The notes under the pieces were generated by a model. The model did no database searches. It saw only the letters and a list, made by a program, of their open reading frames with translations, and was not told where the DNA came from. A DNA stretch of 64,000 bases from Lachnospiraceae bacterium. GTDB lineage: Bacteria > Bacillota > Clostridia > Lachnospirales > Lachnospiraceae. Positions 26,936-37,254 of this stretch are shown here, in pieces (the first letter of the stretch is position 1; each line of letters begins with the position of its first letter). The DNA lies in assembly GCA_015057435.1 (NCBI GenBank), contig SVEJ01000001.1, forward strand, positions 62,001 through 126,000, written 5' to 3'. The position numbers were made by a program, and so were the translations under genes.

Positions 26936-29900
26936 TCACAATTCAGAAATTATTCGCTCTATTCTTTTTCTAAATGTGTGCTTATTTAATACAATCTCTT
27001 GCCCTCTTTTAGCTAACAATTCACGTTCTTTATCATTTTTCAAGTAATAATCTACTTTCTTTTTCAAATCATCTTTGCTTTGATATGTTATCACGCTTCC
27101 CTCAAACACTTCCTCTATTTCCTGTATATGATCACTAATCACAAAAGCCCCCACAGCTAATGCATCAAAAATACGATTAGATATAACACCATATTGTTTC
27201 ATATCATCCCAATGATCATTCAACAAAATCTTAGCATCATGATATGCTTGTCCAACTTTATCATTATCCATATAATCATTCACAACATATTCATGCACCG
27301 GAAAGTCTTCCCATTCCCGTCCATATACCGCAAGTTTATGTTCTGTTGGTAGTAAATCTTTTAAAATCTGACGATATATCTTTCGAGAATTACCAACAAA
27401 GAGCAATTCATACTCTTTCTTGCCTTTCTCTTCATAAGTCATAATTTCATCATCTACACATTGTAATAACACATCTGACTTTGGTCTAATTAACGGTCCG
27501 AGTTCCTTTTTCATCCTTTCCGATGCAAAGAATACATAATCATATAGATTATATTCATCAATAGATACATCTTCTGGATGAGAAATATTCCACATAATAT
27601 GAAACCTTCCATCATTAACCGATGGATAACAATCTTTTGGACCTCGAAGCACAATTATATATTTGGCTTTACTTCTATCATACCATCTGTCACGAGGCAC
27701 AACATTCGCTTTATATCCCAGCTTTTCAAATTCTTTTTTCATTGCAACAGCAAAATGCTGATCACCCCAGAATTTCTTAGTCTCATTATCCGGCATTGCG
27801 CCAAAAATATCAATCATATGGTCGTCTAGCACATCTTGGTTGTACTCCAACAAAATTTCTTTCAACCGATTTGCGCGAACATCATACGTATGATTTTCCA
27901 AAACAAATTGCTGCAACCGGGCTACTAATTTCTCTCTTTCATCATCATTTTCCAAATAATACAATAACTTTTCATTAAAATCTTCTGATGTTTCAAACGA
28001 TGGTAACATACCATTAAACGTCTCAGCCGCACCAATCAAACCATTACTCATTACTAATACACCAGCTGCTAACGCATCAAAAACACGGCTATTAACAGCA
28101 CCATATTCTTTTGTCACATGATTAGCATCATCAATAACAATCTTCGTATTTTGATAAATCTTAGGCATATCTTCGTATAACACAAATCCCTGTGCACACT
28201 CTTTGAATTTATCAATCTGCTCCCAATTAGCACCATATATTTTACAATCAAATGGCACATCAGCAGGATTCAAATAATCAATAATATCTCTCTTTACATT
28301 CCAATAGCTTCCGGTAAATACATAATCGGAGCAAAATTTCTCCTTTTCTTCATCAGATAGTTCAATCTTATTAGATGCATCAAAACGATCTGCATTTGTC
28401 GCAATTGGGAATAATATTGCTTTTTGATCACTGTGATTGTTCACATAATCACAAGCGGTTGTACTTGAGGCAAACACCAAATCAAACGCTTCAAAATACT
28501 CCTTTTCGCACCATCTATCAAACCAGTTTCTTGCCCAAGCAATCGTAATCAAATCATTCTTAACATTGTACATTTTACTAATGTCATATGCATCAAGAAG
28601 AGAAATAACGACATCAACCTCGATACCTACATCGTACCAGTCTTTTTCACCTCTTCTACTTAAATACTTGACCTCGTACCCCAACTTTATTAACGAATTC
28701 GCTAATTCCATCGCCGTAAAGAAATCACCAGCTGTTGTATCTTTCTTATCTTCCGTTACCACAAGCGCTACAACCAAATTTTCTTCTGTATATAAATGCT
28801 TTGCATTTAATTTGTCTTCCAAAATTTTTCTTGATAAGTAACTTTGCCATTTTCCCTTATAGACAGCCATGTTATGAAGTCTTCGAATACGAACATCTCT
28901 CGCTACATCCTTATTCTGTGTACCGAATTCGTAATGATACACCAGACAATTCGGACAATAATAATTCTTGTATCCTGCCTTAGACAATTTCAAACATAGA
29001 TCAACATCTTCATATCCATAGATGTATTTTTCATCAAATCCACCTATCTCATCAAATGCTTTTTTTGAAACCAATAAAACCGCCGCCGTAACACAAACTC
29101 TCTCAATCAACTTCGTTCCCTGATTAACATCCGGTTCACCATTTCCCATATTATATGGTTGAACAAAATATGCTTTCTCACGAAATGCATCTTTAAAAGC
29201 AATTCCATTATGTTGAATACGATATGACTTACCTTCATTAATTGTACCACTCGGAATCTTTGGATAAATTAACTTCGCTCCGATTGCACCAGGATGATCC
29301 GCTGCATGCATAGCAATCAACAACTCATCCAACCATCCATCTGTAACTTCTGTATCATTATTCAAAAACAATAAGTATTCTCCGTTTGCAATCTGTACAC
29401 CAAGATTATTGGCAGCCGAAAAAGACATATTTTCTTCGTTTCGAATAATCTTAATTGAAAATTCATTACTCCACGATTCCAAATACGCCAAAGAATCATC
29501 TGTCGATGCATTATCAACACATATTATTTCAAAATTATCATAAAAGCTTCGTTCATGGAAAGAATTCATAAGAATTTCAAGGTTATTCTTCCCATTACGG
29601 TTCAACATCACAATAGAGACAAGCGGACGCTGCGTTTGAAGATATTGCTCCTGCTCTGCCATTACACGTTCAACTCGACTCATTTTATTACCCGTCGTCA
29701 TACTTTTATCAAATGCCATCTTTCTCTCTAATTGCATTAGCTTAATATTAGACAAATCAGAAACAAGATTTGCCTGACAGGCAATTTCTGCAACATTGCC
29801 TTGTTTCGCCAATTGATTCTGTAACGTATTAATCTTCTTTTGCTGTTGTTTGTTTTTTTTCTTTAATGCTTCGATTTCTTTTCTTGCTTTAATCCATTTT

Positions 29901-29959
29901 TTCATGAAGCCGCGAATTCCTGGTAGGTTAGCTATCCACTTTTTTATTTTTCTTTTCAT
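26936..29959 (-). CDS. Three-domain glycosyltransferase (coiled coil, GT2, two GT-B-like domains)
   Basis: 1007 residues. A basic N-terminus and a coiled coil (about 25-55) are followed by a GT-A family 2 domain (about 110-370: RPLVSIVMLNRNGKNN, CVDNASTDDSLAYL, NNDTEVTDGWLDE, YIYGYEDVDLCLKL). Two GT-B-like repeats resembling CgeB follow, about 395-715 and 725-1007; each ends in a similar block (NSRVFDALAAGVLVMSNG and SNRIFDALAVGAFVISDH) with VLENHTYDVRANRL and VLNKHTFRKRIERI. Such multi-domain enzymes add several sugars in sequence. It is probably the main chain-building transferase of the locus. Confidence 0.87.
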   Translation of the reverse strand: MKRKIKKWIANLPGIRGFMKKWIKARKEIEALKKKNKQQQKKINTLQNQLAKQGNVAEIACQANLVSDLSNIKLMQLERKMAFDKSMTTGNKMSRVERVMAEQEQYLQTQRPLVSIVMLNRNGKNNLEILMNSFHERSFYDNFEIICVDNASTDDSLAYLESWSNEFSIKIIRNEENMSFSAANNLGVQIANGEYLLFLNNDTEVTDGWLDELLIAMHAADHPGAIGAKLIYPKIPSGTINEGKSYRIQHNGIAFKDAFREKAYFVQPYNMGNGEPDVNQGTKLIERVCVTAAVLLVSKKAFDEIGGFDEKYIYGYEDVDLCLKLSKAGYKNYYCPNCLVYHYEFGTQNKDVARDVRIRRLHNMAVYKGKWQSYLSRKILEDKLNAKHLYTEENLVVALVVTEDKKDTTAGDFFTAMELANSLIKLGYEVKYLSRRGEKDWYDVGIEVDVVISLLDAYDISKMYNVKNDLITIAWARNWFDRWCEKEYFEAFDLVFASSTTACDYVNNHSDQKAILFPIATNADRFDASNKIELSDEEKEKFCSDYVFTGSYWNVKRDIIDYLNPADVPFDCKIYGANWEQIDKFKECAQGFVLYEDMPKIYQNTKIVIDDANHVTKEYGAVNSRVFDALAAGVLVMSNGLIGAAETFNGMLPSFETSEDFNEKLLYYLENDDEREKLVARLQQFVLENHTYDVRANRLKEILLEYNQDVLDDHMIDIFGAMPDNETKKFWGDQHFAVAMKKEFEKLGYKANVVPRDRWYDRSKAKYIIVLRGPKDCYPSVNDGRFHIMWNISHPEDVSIDEYNLYDYVFFASERMKKELGPLIRPKSDVLLQCVDDEIMTYEEKGKKEYELLFVGNSRKIYRQILKDLLPTEHKLAVYGREWEDFPVHEYVVNDYMDNDKVGQAYHDAKILLNDHWDDMKQYGVISNRIFDALAVGAFVISDHIQEIEEVFEGSVITYQSKDDLKKKVDYYLKNDKERELLAKRGQEIVLNKHTFRKRIERIISEL

Positions 29960-29983
29960 CCTTCATTTCACTTTCTCTATATA

Positions 29984-31258
29984 TTATTCATTCGGTAATA
30001 CTAATAAATCTCCATATATCTTGTTATATTCCGGTGGGTCCCATGTGGCCTGACCAGATTGCGGAGTAAATGTCATTTCACCAAAATAGATTGTATCTTT
30101 TACTTCGTATAAATCTACTCGTACAAAATTAATTCCCTCACTCAACTTCTCAGCTAGTTCAATCATCTTTTGCAAATTCTTTGGTTTTCTATCCAAATTT
30201 TTATCATTCGGATAGTTTACCTGTAATGGCAAAAGATTCCAATCTAAATCATATACATTTCTTCTATGAGACGACTTGCCAGAATCAACATCCACCCATA
30301 TATAATACGCTTTGCCCGAAAAACAGAAAAACCGATAATCAAAAAGTTCATGACCATCATTTTCGATATACTGTTCAATAACAATCTTCGGATTAATATT
30401 TTTATAATGTAATTCCAAACCTGAATAATATGCGTAATTTCTGTTAAGCCATATCTGAAACTTCTTCCTTGCTTCTGGAATATCAAGAGCATTCAAATCA
30501 TCTACAATTATATTCCAGCCACTTGCATGATTGGCTTTCATAACAAATTTATTAGGCATCTCAGCAAAATTAATATCATCAAAGTTATCGTACACTCCGA
30601 TAAGCGGAATCAAGTATTCTTCCCCTATTTTTTCTTTCACATAATCTCTAACTAAATATTTATCTGCTAATCTTGTTTTATAGTCCACACTATCATTTAA
30701 TTTTAACCATTGAATTTTCTCATTAAATGTGCTTGGATTTTCTAAATCCAAGCATTCACCGGTCATCTTATAATACCAATTCTTTATATTCTCCTCATAT
30801 TGTTCTGGATGTAAACCTTTGTAATAATAATGTTCTATATCCTTTGTTAACTGTCTACAAAATTGCTCCAAATGTTTAAAATCCATTCGTTCTTTTTCTA
30901 AAAGTGCAGCATGATTTCCTTCTATTCGTGCAACAACTCCCTCATGGCGAACATCCATCACATTTTTCATGACATAAAGATTATCTTTCACACCACTAAT
31001 ATCTTGTCTTATACCCTTGATTTCCCCACCAATATTTTGATAATGTTGGGTCATATTTTTTTCAAAACGTTGTTCTACATCCCATATATAATCTGCTCTT
31101 TTCAAGAGTTTTTCATATCTCTTCGACAAATCTTTATATTGCTGGTCTGTTACATGTAGTTGCTCTTTTAACTCTACATTATTTTTCTTTAATGTATCCA
31201 ATTGATTGTAAATATTTTTAAACGGTGGTATCTTTCGGACAATTTTTGAAAAAAACAT
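29984..31258 (-). CDS. TupA-like ATP-grasp protein with N-terminal coiled coil
   Basis: 424 residues. Residues 15-110 are mostly coiled coil (TLKKNNVELKEQLHV and on). A TupA-type ATP-grasp domain fills about 160-424: NPSTFNEKIQWLKLND, TRLADKYLVRDYVKEKIGEE, KFVMKANHASGW, and FVRVDLYEVKDTIYFGEMTF with acidic metal ligands. TupA was first named for teichuronopeptide synthesis, where an amino acid chain is joined to a uronate polymer. With ugd 55 bp upstream, an amide link on a uronic acid is a reasonable guess. The protein ligated is unknown. Confidence 0.82.
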   Translation of the reverse strand: MFFSKIVRKIPPFKNIYNQLDTLKKNNVELKEQLHVTDQQYKDLSKRYEKLLKRADYIWDVEQRFEKNMTQHYQNIGGEIKGIRQDISGVKDNLYVMKNVMDVRHEGVVARIEGNHAALLEKERMDFKHLEQFCRQLTKDIEHYYYKGLHPEQYEENIKNWYYKMTGECLDLENPSTFNEKIQWLKLNDSVDYKTRLADKYLVRDYVKEKIGEEYLIPLIGVYDNFDDINFAEMPNKFVMKANHASGWNIIVDDLNALDIPEARKKFQIWLNRNYAYYSGLELHYKNINPKIVIEQYIENDGHELFDYRFFCFSGKAYYIWVDVDSGKSSHRRNVYDLDWNLLPLQVNYPNDKNLDRKPKNLQKMIELAEKLSEGINFVRVDLYEVKDTIYFGEMTFTPQSGQATWDPPEYNKIYGDLLVLPNE

Positions 31259-31313
31259 GAATTCTCTCCTTCACAAAACATCATAACTAATTATCATTTA
31301 ATATATAAAATGA

Positions 31314-32516
31314 CTAATCCCTCGCATACAAATCTCTTGTATATACCTTACCTTCAACATCAGCCAATTCATCACTCTTACGATTTGCAACAATGACATC
31401 ACTCATTTTCTTAAACTCTTCTAACGAAGCAACAACCTTGCTGTTAAAGAATGTCTCATCCTTAAGTGTTGGTTCATAGATTACTACCTCTACACCCTTG
31501 GCTTTAATTCTCTTCATAACACCTTGAATCGATGACTGTCTAAAATTATCTGAATTTGCTTTCATTGTAAGGCGATACACACCAACAACCGGATTCTTCT
31601 TTTCCGGATAACCTGCCGCCTTCAAAATCTGCTCAGCGACGAAGTCCTTTCTTGTTGTATTGGCATCCACAATTGCTGCAATGATATTATTCGGAACATC
31701 CTCATAGTTTGCCAACAACTGCTTCGTATCCTTCGGTAGGCAATATCCACCATAGCCAAATGATGGATTATTGTAGTGTGTACCGATTCTTGGGTCCAAT
31801 CCAATACCCTCAATAATTTGCTTTGTATCTAAGCCTCTTACCTCTGCATATGTATCAAGCTCATTAAAGAATGATACACGAAGTGCAAGATATGTGTTGG
31901 CAAATAGTTTTACAGCCTCTGCTTCCGTTGGATTCGTATAGAGTATATCAATATCTTCTTTAACAGCTCCTTGTGCAAGTAGTCCGGCAAAAGTATGTGC
32001 TGCCTTTGACAATCTCTCATCTTCTAGTGGTGCACCTACGATAATTCTTGATGGATATAAGTTATCATATAATGCTCTACCTTCTCTAAGAAATTCCGGT
32101 GAAAAAATAATATTATCACAATGATATTTTTCTCTTACTGACATAGTATATCCTACCGGTATAGTAGATTTAATAACCATGATAGCTTCCGGATTAATTT
32201 TCATAACCAACTCAATGACACTCTCAACAGACGATGTATCAAAATAATTCTTCTGCGGATCATAATTCGTCGGTGTAGAAATTACAACAAAGTCAGCATC
32301 TTTATATGCCAATTCCGCATCTATTGTTGCAGTTAGGTTCAATTTTTTATTTGCTAGATAATCTTCAATCTCGGCATCTACTATCGGAGACTTTTTATTA
32401 TTAATCATCTCTACTTTCTCAGGTATCACGTCTACTGCAAATACTTCATTATTCTGTGACAATAATACTGCATTAGATAATCCAACATATCCTGTTCCGG
32501 CTACTGCAATTTTCAT
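31314..32516 (-). CDS. ugd: UDP-glucose 6-dehydrogenase
   Basis: 400 residues from the ATG at 32516 (GGAGG 8 bp upstream; the ATG at 32531 overlaps that site). It oxidises UDP-glucose to UDP-glucuronate with two NAD+. Rossmann GTGYVG at 7-12, catalytic Lys203 and Asn207 in [20 protein letters not shown], and nucleophile Cys259 in [16 protein letters not shown]-ManNAc dehydrogenase is a less likely alternative. It supplies uronate to the locus polymer. Confidence 0.93.
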   Translation of the reverse strand: MKIAVAGTGYVGLSNAVLLSQNNEVFAVDVIPEKVEMINNKKSPIVDAEIEDYLANKKLNLTATIDAELAYKDADFVVISTPTNYDPQKNYFDTSSVESVIELVMKINPEAIMVIKSTIPVGYTMSVREKYHCDNIIFSPEFLREGRALYDNLYPSRIIVGAPLEDERLSKAAHTFAGLLAQGAVKEDIDILYTNPTEAEAVKLFANTYLALRVSFFNELDTYAEVRGLDTKQIIEGIGLDPRIGTHYNNPSFGYGGYCLPKDTKQLLANYEDVPNNIIAAIVDANTTRKDFVAEQILKAAGYPEKKNPVVGVYRLTMKANSDNFRQSSIQGVMKRIKAKGVEVVIYEPTLKDETFFNSKVVASLEEFKKMSDVIVANRKSDELADVEGKVYTRDLYARD

Positions 32517-32556
32517 CTCTTTTTCCTCCATGTTTACAATATGTATGTTAAGTTTC

Positions 32557-33792
32557 TCATTTGCTCTTTTTCTTCAATCTTCCGTTCAATGTCAATATAC
32601 GTTTCAGTTTTAAAGCATAACGAACAGTTCTGCTATCAAGAATTTTCTTTTGTTGTTTATTGACTTTCTTACACTCAGCCAATTCTTTTTTCAATTGCGC
32701 TCTTTCCTCTTTCAGCGAATTCCTTTGTTCAATAAGAGCATTTCTTCGTTCTCGAAGCTCGCGAATTCTCGAATTTTTTCTTCTTGTATCTTCTGACATC
32801 ATTTTCATCTTATATACAAGAAATTCCTCCGCACAACAATCTATAATCATCTTATAATCTGCATAATTATTCAAATTATAAAAATAATCTTCATTCTTAT
32901 GTTCCATCTGAAGTTCTACATACAATGTATTTTTCAGGTAATCAAATACTGTTTTAAATGCATCATATGTATTCTGAATGGAAAGGATATACATTGTAGA
33001 ATTCAAAATCTTATTTACAAAACTTTGTTCGATATCTCCATCATATCCACCTAGCTTTTTCAATTCATTCCATACAGTCTCGTATGCCTCGCAAGCACAA
33101 AGTGGCGTATCAGAAACCCTATCTGTTGTACTACTTTCAGTTCCGATTCTATAATCAATTAATGTTTCATCTACAACAGAGAATTTCTTTGCATAGAACA
33201 ACGACATCATTACAAAATAAGCATCGTTTGCCTGCTTGCGATTTTCAAACTGTAATTTATGTTCTAGAACAAAACTTCTAAGATAAAGTTTGTTCCAAGG
33301 AACATTTGCAGCGAAAGTAAAGAGATATTTATCGATCTCCTTTCTTTCGAATGGTACGTTTTCCGGTAATCTATCTTTTACAAGATAAGTATTTGTAAGA
33401 ATTTTCACATCATATGCTTCATCATATTTATTCGCGGCACATATCGTAATCTGCGCAGAATCCTCTTCTGCTTTTTGATACAACTTCTCAAGTGCATCCT
33501 CTCTAAAAATATCATCCGCATCCCAGAAAATAACATATTTGCCATTTGCGACAGCAAGTCCATTATTTCTGGCCACACCTGCATATTGGTTCTTTTGACA
33601 AACAATCATTAAACGTTTATCTTGTTCTTTATATCTTTTTAAAATATCAAGGGAGTCGTCAGTAGAACCATCATCTACACATATTAATTCAATTTCTCGA
33701 AGCGTCTGGTTCAATACATATCCTAAAGTTTCCTCCAGATATCTAGACGCATTATATACAGGCATAACAACTGATACTTTAACTTCTGACAT
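32557..33792 (-). CDS. Family 2 glycosyltransferase with C-terminal coiled coil
   Basis: 411 residues from the ATG at 33792 (GGAGG 8 bp upstream). GT-A domain about 3-230: [35 protein letters not shown] (metal motif). Residues about 330-395 are a long, very charged coiled coil (for example [19 protein letters not shown]). The end is basic. The coiled coil matches similar extensions on the two genes downstream (29984, 26936) and may link these enzymes. Sugar specificity is unknown. Confidence 0.87.
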   Translation of the reverse strand: MSEVKVSVVMPVYNASRYLEETLGYVLNQTLREIELICVDDGSTDDSLDILKRYKEQDKRLMIVCQKNQYAGVARNNGLAVANGKYVIFWDADDIFREDALEKLYQKAEEDSAQITICAANKYDEAYDVKILTNTYLVKDRLPENVPFERKEIDKYLFTFAANVPWNKLYLRSFVLEHKLQFENRKQANDAYFVMMSLFYAKKFSVVDETLIDYRIGTESSTTDRVSDTPLCACEAYETVWNELKKLGGYDGDIEQSFVNKILNSTMYILSIQNTYDAFKTVFDYLKNTLYVELQMEHKNEDYFYNLNNYADYKMIIDCCAEEFLVYKMKMMSEDTRRKNSRIRELRERRNALIEQRNSLKEERAQLKKELAECKKVNKQQKKILDSRTVRYALKLKRILTLNGRLKKKSK

Positions 33793-33810
33793 ATTCATGT
33801 CCTCCACTTA

Positions 33811-34836
33811 CTACTTATCCCACACCATAATTGTTTTACCAATGAGCTTATGACTATCTTTCTCAAACGCTCTTGATATATCTCTAATCTCTCGGATTAC
33901 AACCTGTTCTCCGACGATATTTTCCAAGTAATCTACCACCTGTGGCTTCTCGGCATACAGATTCACTAAGCCCTGGAAATCATCTCTTCCGCTTCGACTA
34001 CTTCCTATTATGCGAAGTCCTTTTTCAAGAACCATTCTTGTATTAATCGGTGCAAGATCTTCTGTAACACCTAATATACCGATAGTACCTTCCGGTCTGA
34101 TGTAATCAATAATCTGATTAATTGCTCTAGGCGCTGCATTTCCTCCTACACATTCAAATGCATGATCCATTGCAAAACCTTCCGGAATGCGATTAACAAA
34201 ATATGTTTCATCAGCAAAGGTAAAGTCGTTAAGCTTCGCTTCATTGATACCTAACACATATAGCTTAATTTCCGGACGCATCGACTTAATCAACAATGCA
34301 GTAATGTAACCAAGGTTACCATCTCCCCAGACAGCAATCTCATTCACACGGCTATGCGCGGTTTTGAAAAAACGGTCAATTGCATGGTAACTTACGCTTA
34401 CAATTTCCGTAAATGCAGCCACGAACGGATTAATACCATCCGGTAGTTTCACAAGACGGTCAGGAACTGTCTGCACATACTCCTGTAGGAATCCATCTGT
34501 TCCGCTGGCACGAAACTTTGATGAACGCAAATAGTTCTCTGCAATCACTTCGTCTTCTTCAGTCGGAAGATTCGGAATCATAACAACAAAATCTCCTACC
34601 TGAAATGTTCCTGTCGGATCATAGATCACCTTACCAATGGCCTCATGGATAAGTGCCATAGGTAGCTTCTGTGCAAGAATTTCCTCCGGTCGGTTACCCT
34701 GATAATATCTTTGATCCGCATTGCAGATAGAAAGATGTGTCGGACGCACAATCACATGCTCATCATCCAACGTAATATCTTTATATACCATCTCAAACTG
34801 ACGTGGTTTTTTCAACTGATATACAGCATTTAACAT
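33811..34836 (-). CDS. tarJ: Ribitol-5-phosphate dehydrogenase (TarJ-like)
   Basis: 341 residues, medium-chain alcohol dehydrogenase fold. Early zinc-site Cys38 lies in LSICNADQRYYQGN, a block typical of TarJ; the Rossmann region is VWGDGNLGYITALLI. TarJ reduces ribulose-5-phosphate to ribitol-5-phosphate with NADPH, feeding TarI. The tarI stop is 4 bp away, so they are one translational unit. The family is broad, so the name rests on the tarI neighbour as well as on sequence. Confidence 0.88.
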   Translation of the reverse strand: MLNAVYQLKKPRQFEMVYKDITLDDEHVIVRPTHLSICNADQRYYQGNRPEEILAQKLPMALIHEAIGKVIYDPTGTFQVGDFVVMIPNLPTEEDEVIAENYLRSSKFRASGTDGFLQEYVQTVPDRLVKLPDGINPFVAAFTEIVSVSYHAIDRFFKTAHSRVNEIAVWGDGNLGYITALLIKSMRPEIKLYVLGINEAKLNDFTFADETYFVNRIPEGFAMDHAFECVGGNAAPRAINQIIDYIRPEGTIGILGVTEDLAPINTRMVLEKGLRIIGSSRSGRDDFQGLVNLYAEKPQVVDYLENIVGEQVVIREIRDISRAFEKDSHKLIGKTIMVWDK

Positions 34837-34839
34837 ATC

Positions 34840-35556
34840 TTAGTTTCCTCCTAGAAGAGACTCTGCCACTCTCAAATCATACGGATAAGTAATCTTAATG
34901 TTAGAAACCTCACCCTCAACAAGATGTACATTCTCACCCTTAATCACAAAAATCTTGCATGCATCCGTAAGAATTTCTTTTTCTTCCTCTGTCAAAGACT
35001 GATACAAATCTCTTAACTTTAACGCTTTGAAAGACTGTGGTGTCTGTCCCTGATACATCTTAGAACGATCAGGTATATCTGTAATCAACTGATTGTTCTC
35101 GCTAACAACGATTGTATCTGTTGCTGCTGTTACTGTATCACAGGCACCAAATTCTTTTGCATAATGAATATTCTCTTCCAAAATTCTATGTGTTACAAAC
35201 GGACGAACCGAATCGTGAGTTACGATAATCGTATCCGCATTCAGCTTTCCAAGCTTATCAATATACGTAATAGAATTCATAATTGTTTCATTTCTTGTTG
35301 AACCACCTTCTATTACAACAATTCTGTCTTTGTTCGGAATATACTTGCCAATCAAGTCTTCTGTATGCTTAATCCATTGTTTTGGTGATAATACCAATAC
35401 CAATTCGAATTCCGTGTTCATAATAAACTTCTCAATTGTATGAATAATAATTGGCTTTCCACCAATCTTCATAAACTGCTTTGGTTTTTCTACATTACCC
35501 ATACGAGTACCTTGTCCGCCGGCTAATACTACGCCAAAAACATTACTATTTACCAT
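34840..35556 (-). CDS. tarI: Ribitol-5-phosphate cytidylyltransferase (TarI/IspD family)
   Basis: 238 residues. IspD-fold nucleotidyltransferase: VVLAGGQGTRMGNVEKPKQF (about 8-27), VTHDSVRPFVT, and GQTPQSFKALKL. TarI makes CDP-ribitol from CTP and ribitol-5-phosphate. The alternative, IspD of isoprenoid synthesis, is close in sequence, but the adjoining tarJ and the wall-polymer context favour TarI. It may also be in a family with both functions. Confidence 0.9.
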   Translation of the reverse strand: MVNSNVFGVVLAGGQGTRMGNVEKPKQFMKIGGKPIIIHTIEKFIMNTEFELVLVLSPKQWIKHTEDLIGKYIPNKDRIVVIEGGSTRNETIMNSITYIDKLGKLNADTIIVTHDSVRPFVTHRILEENIHYAKEFGACDTVTAATDTIVVSENNQLITDIPDRSKMYQGQTPQSFKALKLRDLYQSLTEEEKEILTDACKIFVIKGENVHLVEGEVSNIKITYPYDLRVAESLLGGN

Positions 35557-35576
35557 AATTCTTCTCCTTGTATACT

Positions 35577-36431
35577 CTATGATTGCTGCGCCTTTGCAGC
35601 CTGTAATCTCGCTTCTCTTTCTTTCATTTCCTGATGAAGTTCCTCCATCAGCTCATCAGTAATTGCCTGACGACGTTTTCTCATAAACTGACGATATTCC
35701 GGACACACCTCTGATGGCGCTCCAATTTTAACAATCTCACCATCGTGCATCCACATCACACGATCACACAGATTACGTAATGATTTGATATTATGGGATA
35801 CTATCACAACTGTACGATCCTTTTGTGAAATAATTTCTTTCATTTTTCTCTGGCTCTTCTGTTTGAAACGTTGGTCTCCTACTGCCAAAACTTCATCAAT
35901 CAACAATATATCTGTTTCCAGATTAACGGCTATTGAAAATGCAAGTTTTGAATGCATACCGCTAGAATACGTTTTAACCGGTTTGTCAATAAATGCGCCC
36001 AGTTCCGAAAAAGCAATAATATCATGCATCTTAGCTCTAATTTCTTCTTCCGAAAAACCAAGCAACATACCAGACAACAAAATGTTCTCTCTACCTGTAA
36101 CCTGCTTTTGAAAACCTACTCCAATAGCTAGTAACGAAACGGTATTCCCTTTCAAATCAATCGTTCCGGAATTGGGCTTAAACACACCACCAATTGCACG
36201 GAGCATGGTAGATTTTCCACATCCATTCTTCCCTAATATACCTAGTATTTCTCCCTTTTTCACATCAAAAGATACATCATTGACAGCTGTATATTCCTGC
36301 ATTTCTGTCTTTTTCAACTTGAAAAGACTTTTCTTAATGGAATATGCTTTTAATCCTTTATAGGTAATAGTAAGATTTCTTACTTCTATTGCATTTGGAT
36401 TCTTATCTTGTAAAAGATTTTCTTCTTTCAT
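35577..36431 (-). CDS. Polysaccharide/teichoic acid ABC transporter ATP-binding protein (TagH/Wzt-like)
   Basis: 284 residues. Walker A GKNGCGKST (67-75), signature YSSGMHSKL (155-163), Walker B ILLIDEVLAVGDQRF (from 175) and the switch His in VVIVSHNIKSL. It is of the exporter type that moves wall teichoic acid or O-antigen with the permease 11 bp upstream. The C-terminal 40 residues are helical and charged; there is no long carbohydrate-binding domain as in some Wzt. Confidence 0.93.
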   Translation of the reverse strand: MKEENLLQDKNPNAIEVRNLTITYKGLKAYSIKKSLFKLKKTEMQEYTAVNDVSFDVKKGEILGILGKNGCGKSTMLRAIGGVFKPNSGTIDLKGNTVSLLAIGVGFQKQVTGRENILLSGMLLGFSEEEIRAKMHDIIAFSELGAFIDKPVKTYSSGMHSKLAFSIAVNLETDILLIDEVLAVGDQRFKQKSQRKMKEIISQKDRTVVIVSHNIKSLRNLCDRVMWMHDGEIVKIGAPSEVCPEYRQFMRKRRQAITDELMEELHQEMKEREARLQAAKAQQS

Positions 36432-36442
36432 AAGTCATTCTC

Positions 36443-37234
36443 CTATATTAATTTCACATATTCATTCTCATACTTATAAATCGTCTTAATTCCTACAACT
36501 GCAAGTATTACACTAACAACTCCCCATATTAATAAACCAAACCAATTCGGTCCCTCTCCATACAACAGAACATTTCTCATATCATGCAATAACATAGCCA
36601 TTGGATTCCAGTTTGTTAAGAAAGCTGCTATTTCCGGATGCGATTCTCCAAGTCTAGTCTCTAAGCTATAAAAAATACCTGACAAGAAAAACCATAAGCG
36701 CAAAAACAAATCCGTCATATTAGAAAGATCTTCCACTATAACACCGTAGTGCATAAGATTAATTGATACACCAAAAGTGAACAACAAAAGAACCAACATA
36801 ATCGGGATTGCAGCTAATGCATACCATGTAAATTCTACTCTTACGATAAATAACATGATAAACAATAAAACTATGGAAATCATCATCTTGAATCCGCTAA
36901 TCATCATGTCTGTTATCAATAATACATGCTTAGGTACATAAACCTTTGCAATAATGGGTCTGTTTTTCTTAATCAGATTCACACTGTGTCGTGCCGTCTT
37001 ATTAAAAAATCCCCACAAAGTCAAACCTACAAAAATAAATGCAATAAAGTTTGGTTCTTTTGACTTAAAGATGTATCCAAACACAATATAATAGATAACC
37101 ATCTCAAATAACGGTGTCAAAATCCACCATATCCAATTAAGATAAGAACCCGCAACTTCTGCCTTTAGTTGTGACTTTGCAGCACGAATTTCATAATTAT
37201 GATATTTGCGAATGTCACTAAAAAACTGTCTCAT
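36443..37234 (-). CDS. Polysaccharide/teichoic acid ABC transporter permease (TagG/Wzm-like)
   Basis: 263 residues with six membrane segments and the ABC-2 family pattern (NWIWWILTPLFEMVIYYIVF, and SGIFYSLETRLGESHPE near 185-205). It follows the phosphoglycosyl transferase by 20 bp and precedes its ATPase by 11 bp. It exports a lipid-linked polymer. Confidence 0.92.
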   Translation of the reverse strand: MRQFFSDIRKYHNYEIRAAKSQLKAEVAGSYLNWIWWILTPLFEMVIYYIVFGYIFKSKEPNFIAFIFVGLTLWGFFNKTARHSVNLIKKNRPIIAKVYVPKHVLLITDMMISGFKMMISIVLLFIMLFIVRVEFTWYALAAIPIMLVLLLFTFGVSINLMHYGVIVEDLSNMTDLFLRLWFFLSGIFYSLETRLGESHPEIAAFLTNWNPMAMLLHDMRNVLLYGEGPNWFGLLIWGVVSVILAVVGIKTIYKYENEYVKLI

Positions 37235-37254
37235 TCTCTGTCTCTCCTTGTTTG

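Noticed and set aside
34840-35556. IspD of isoprenoid synthesis
   Set aside because: The fold is shared, but the neighbouring tarJ-type dehydrogenase and wall-polymer genes make TarI the better name.
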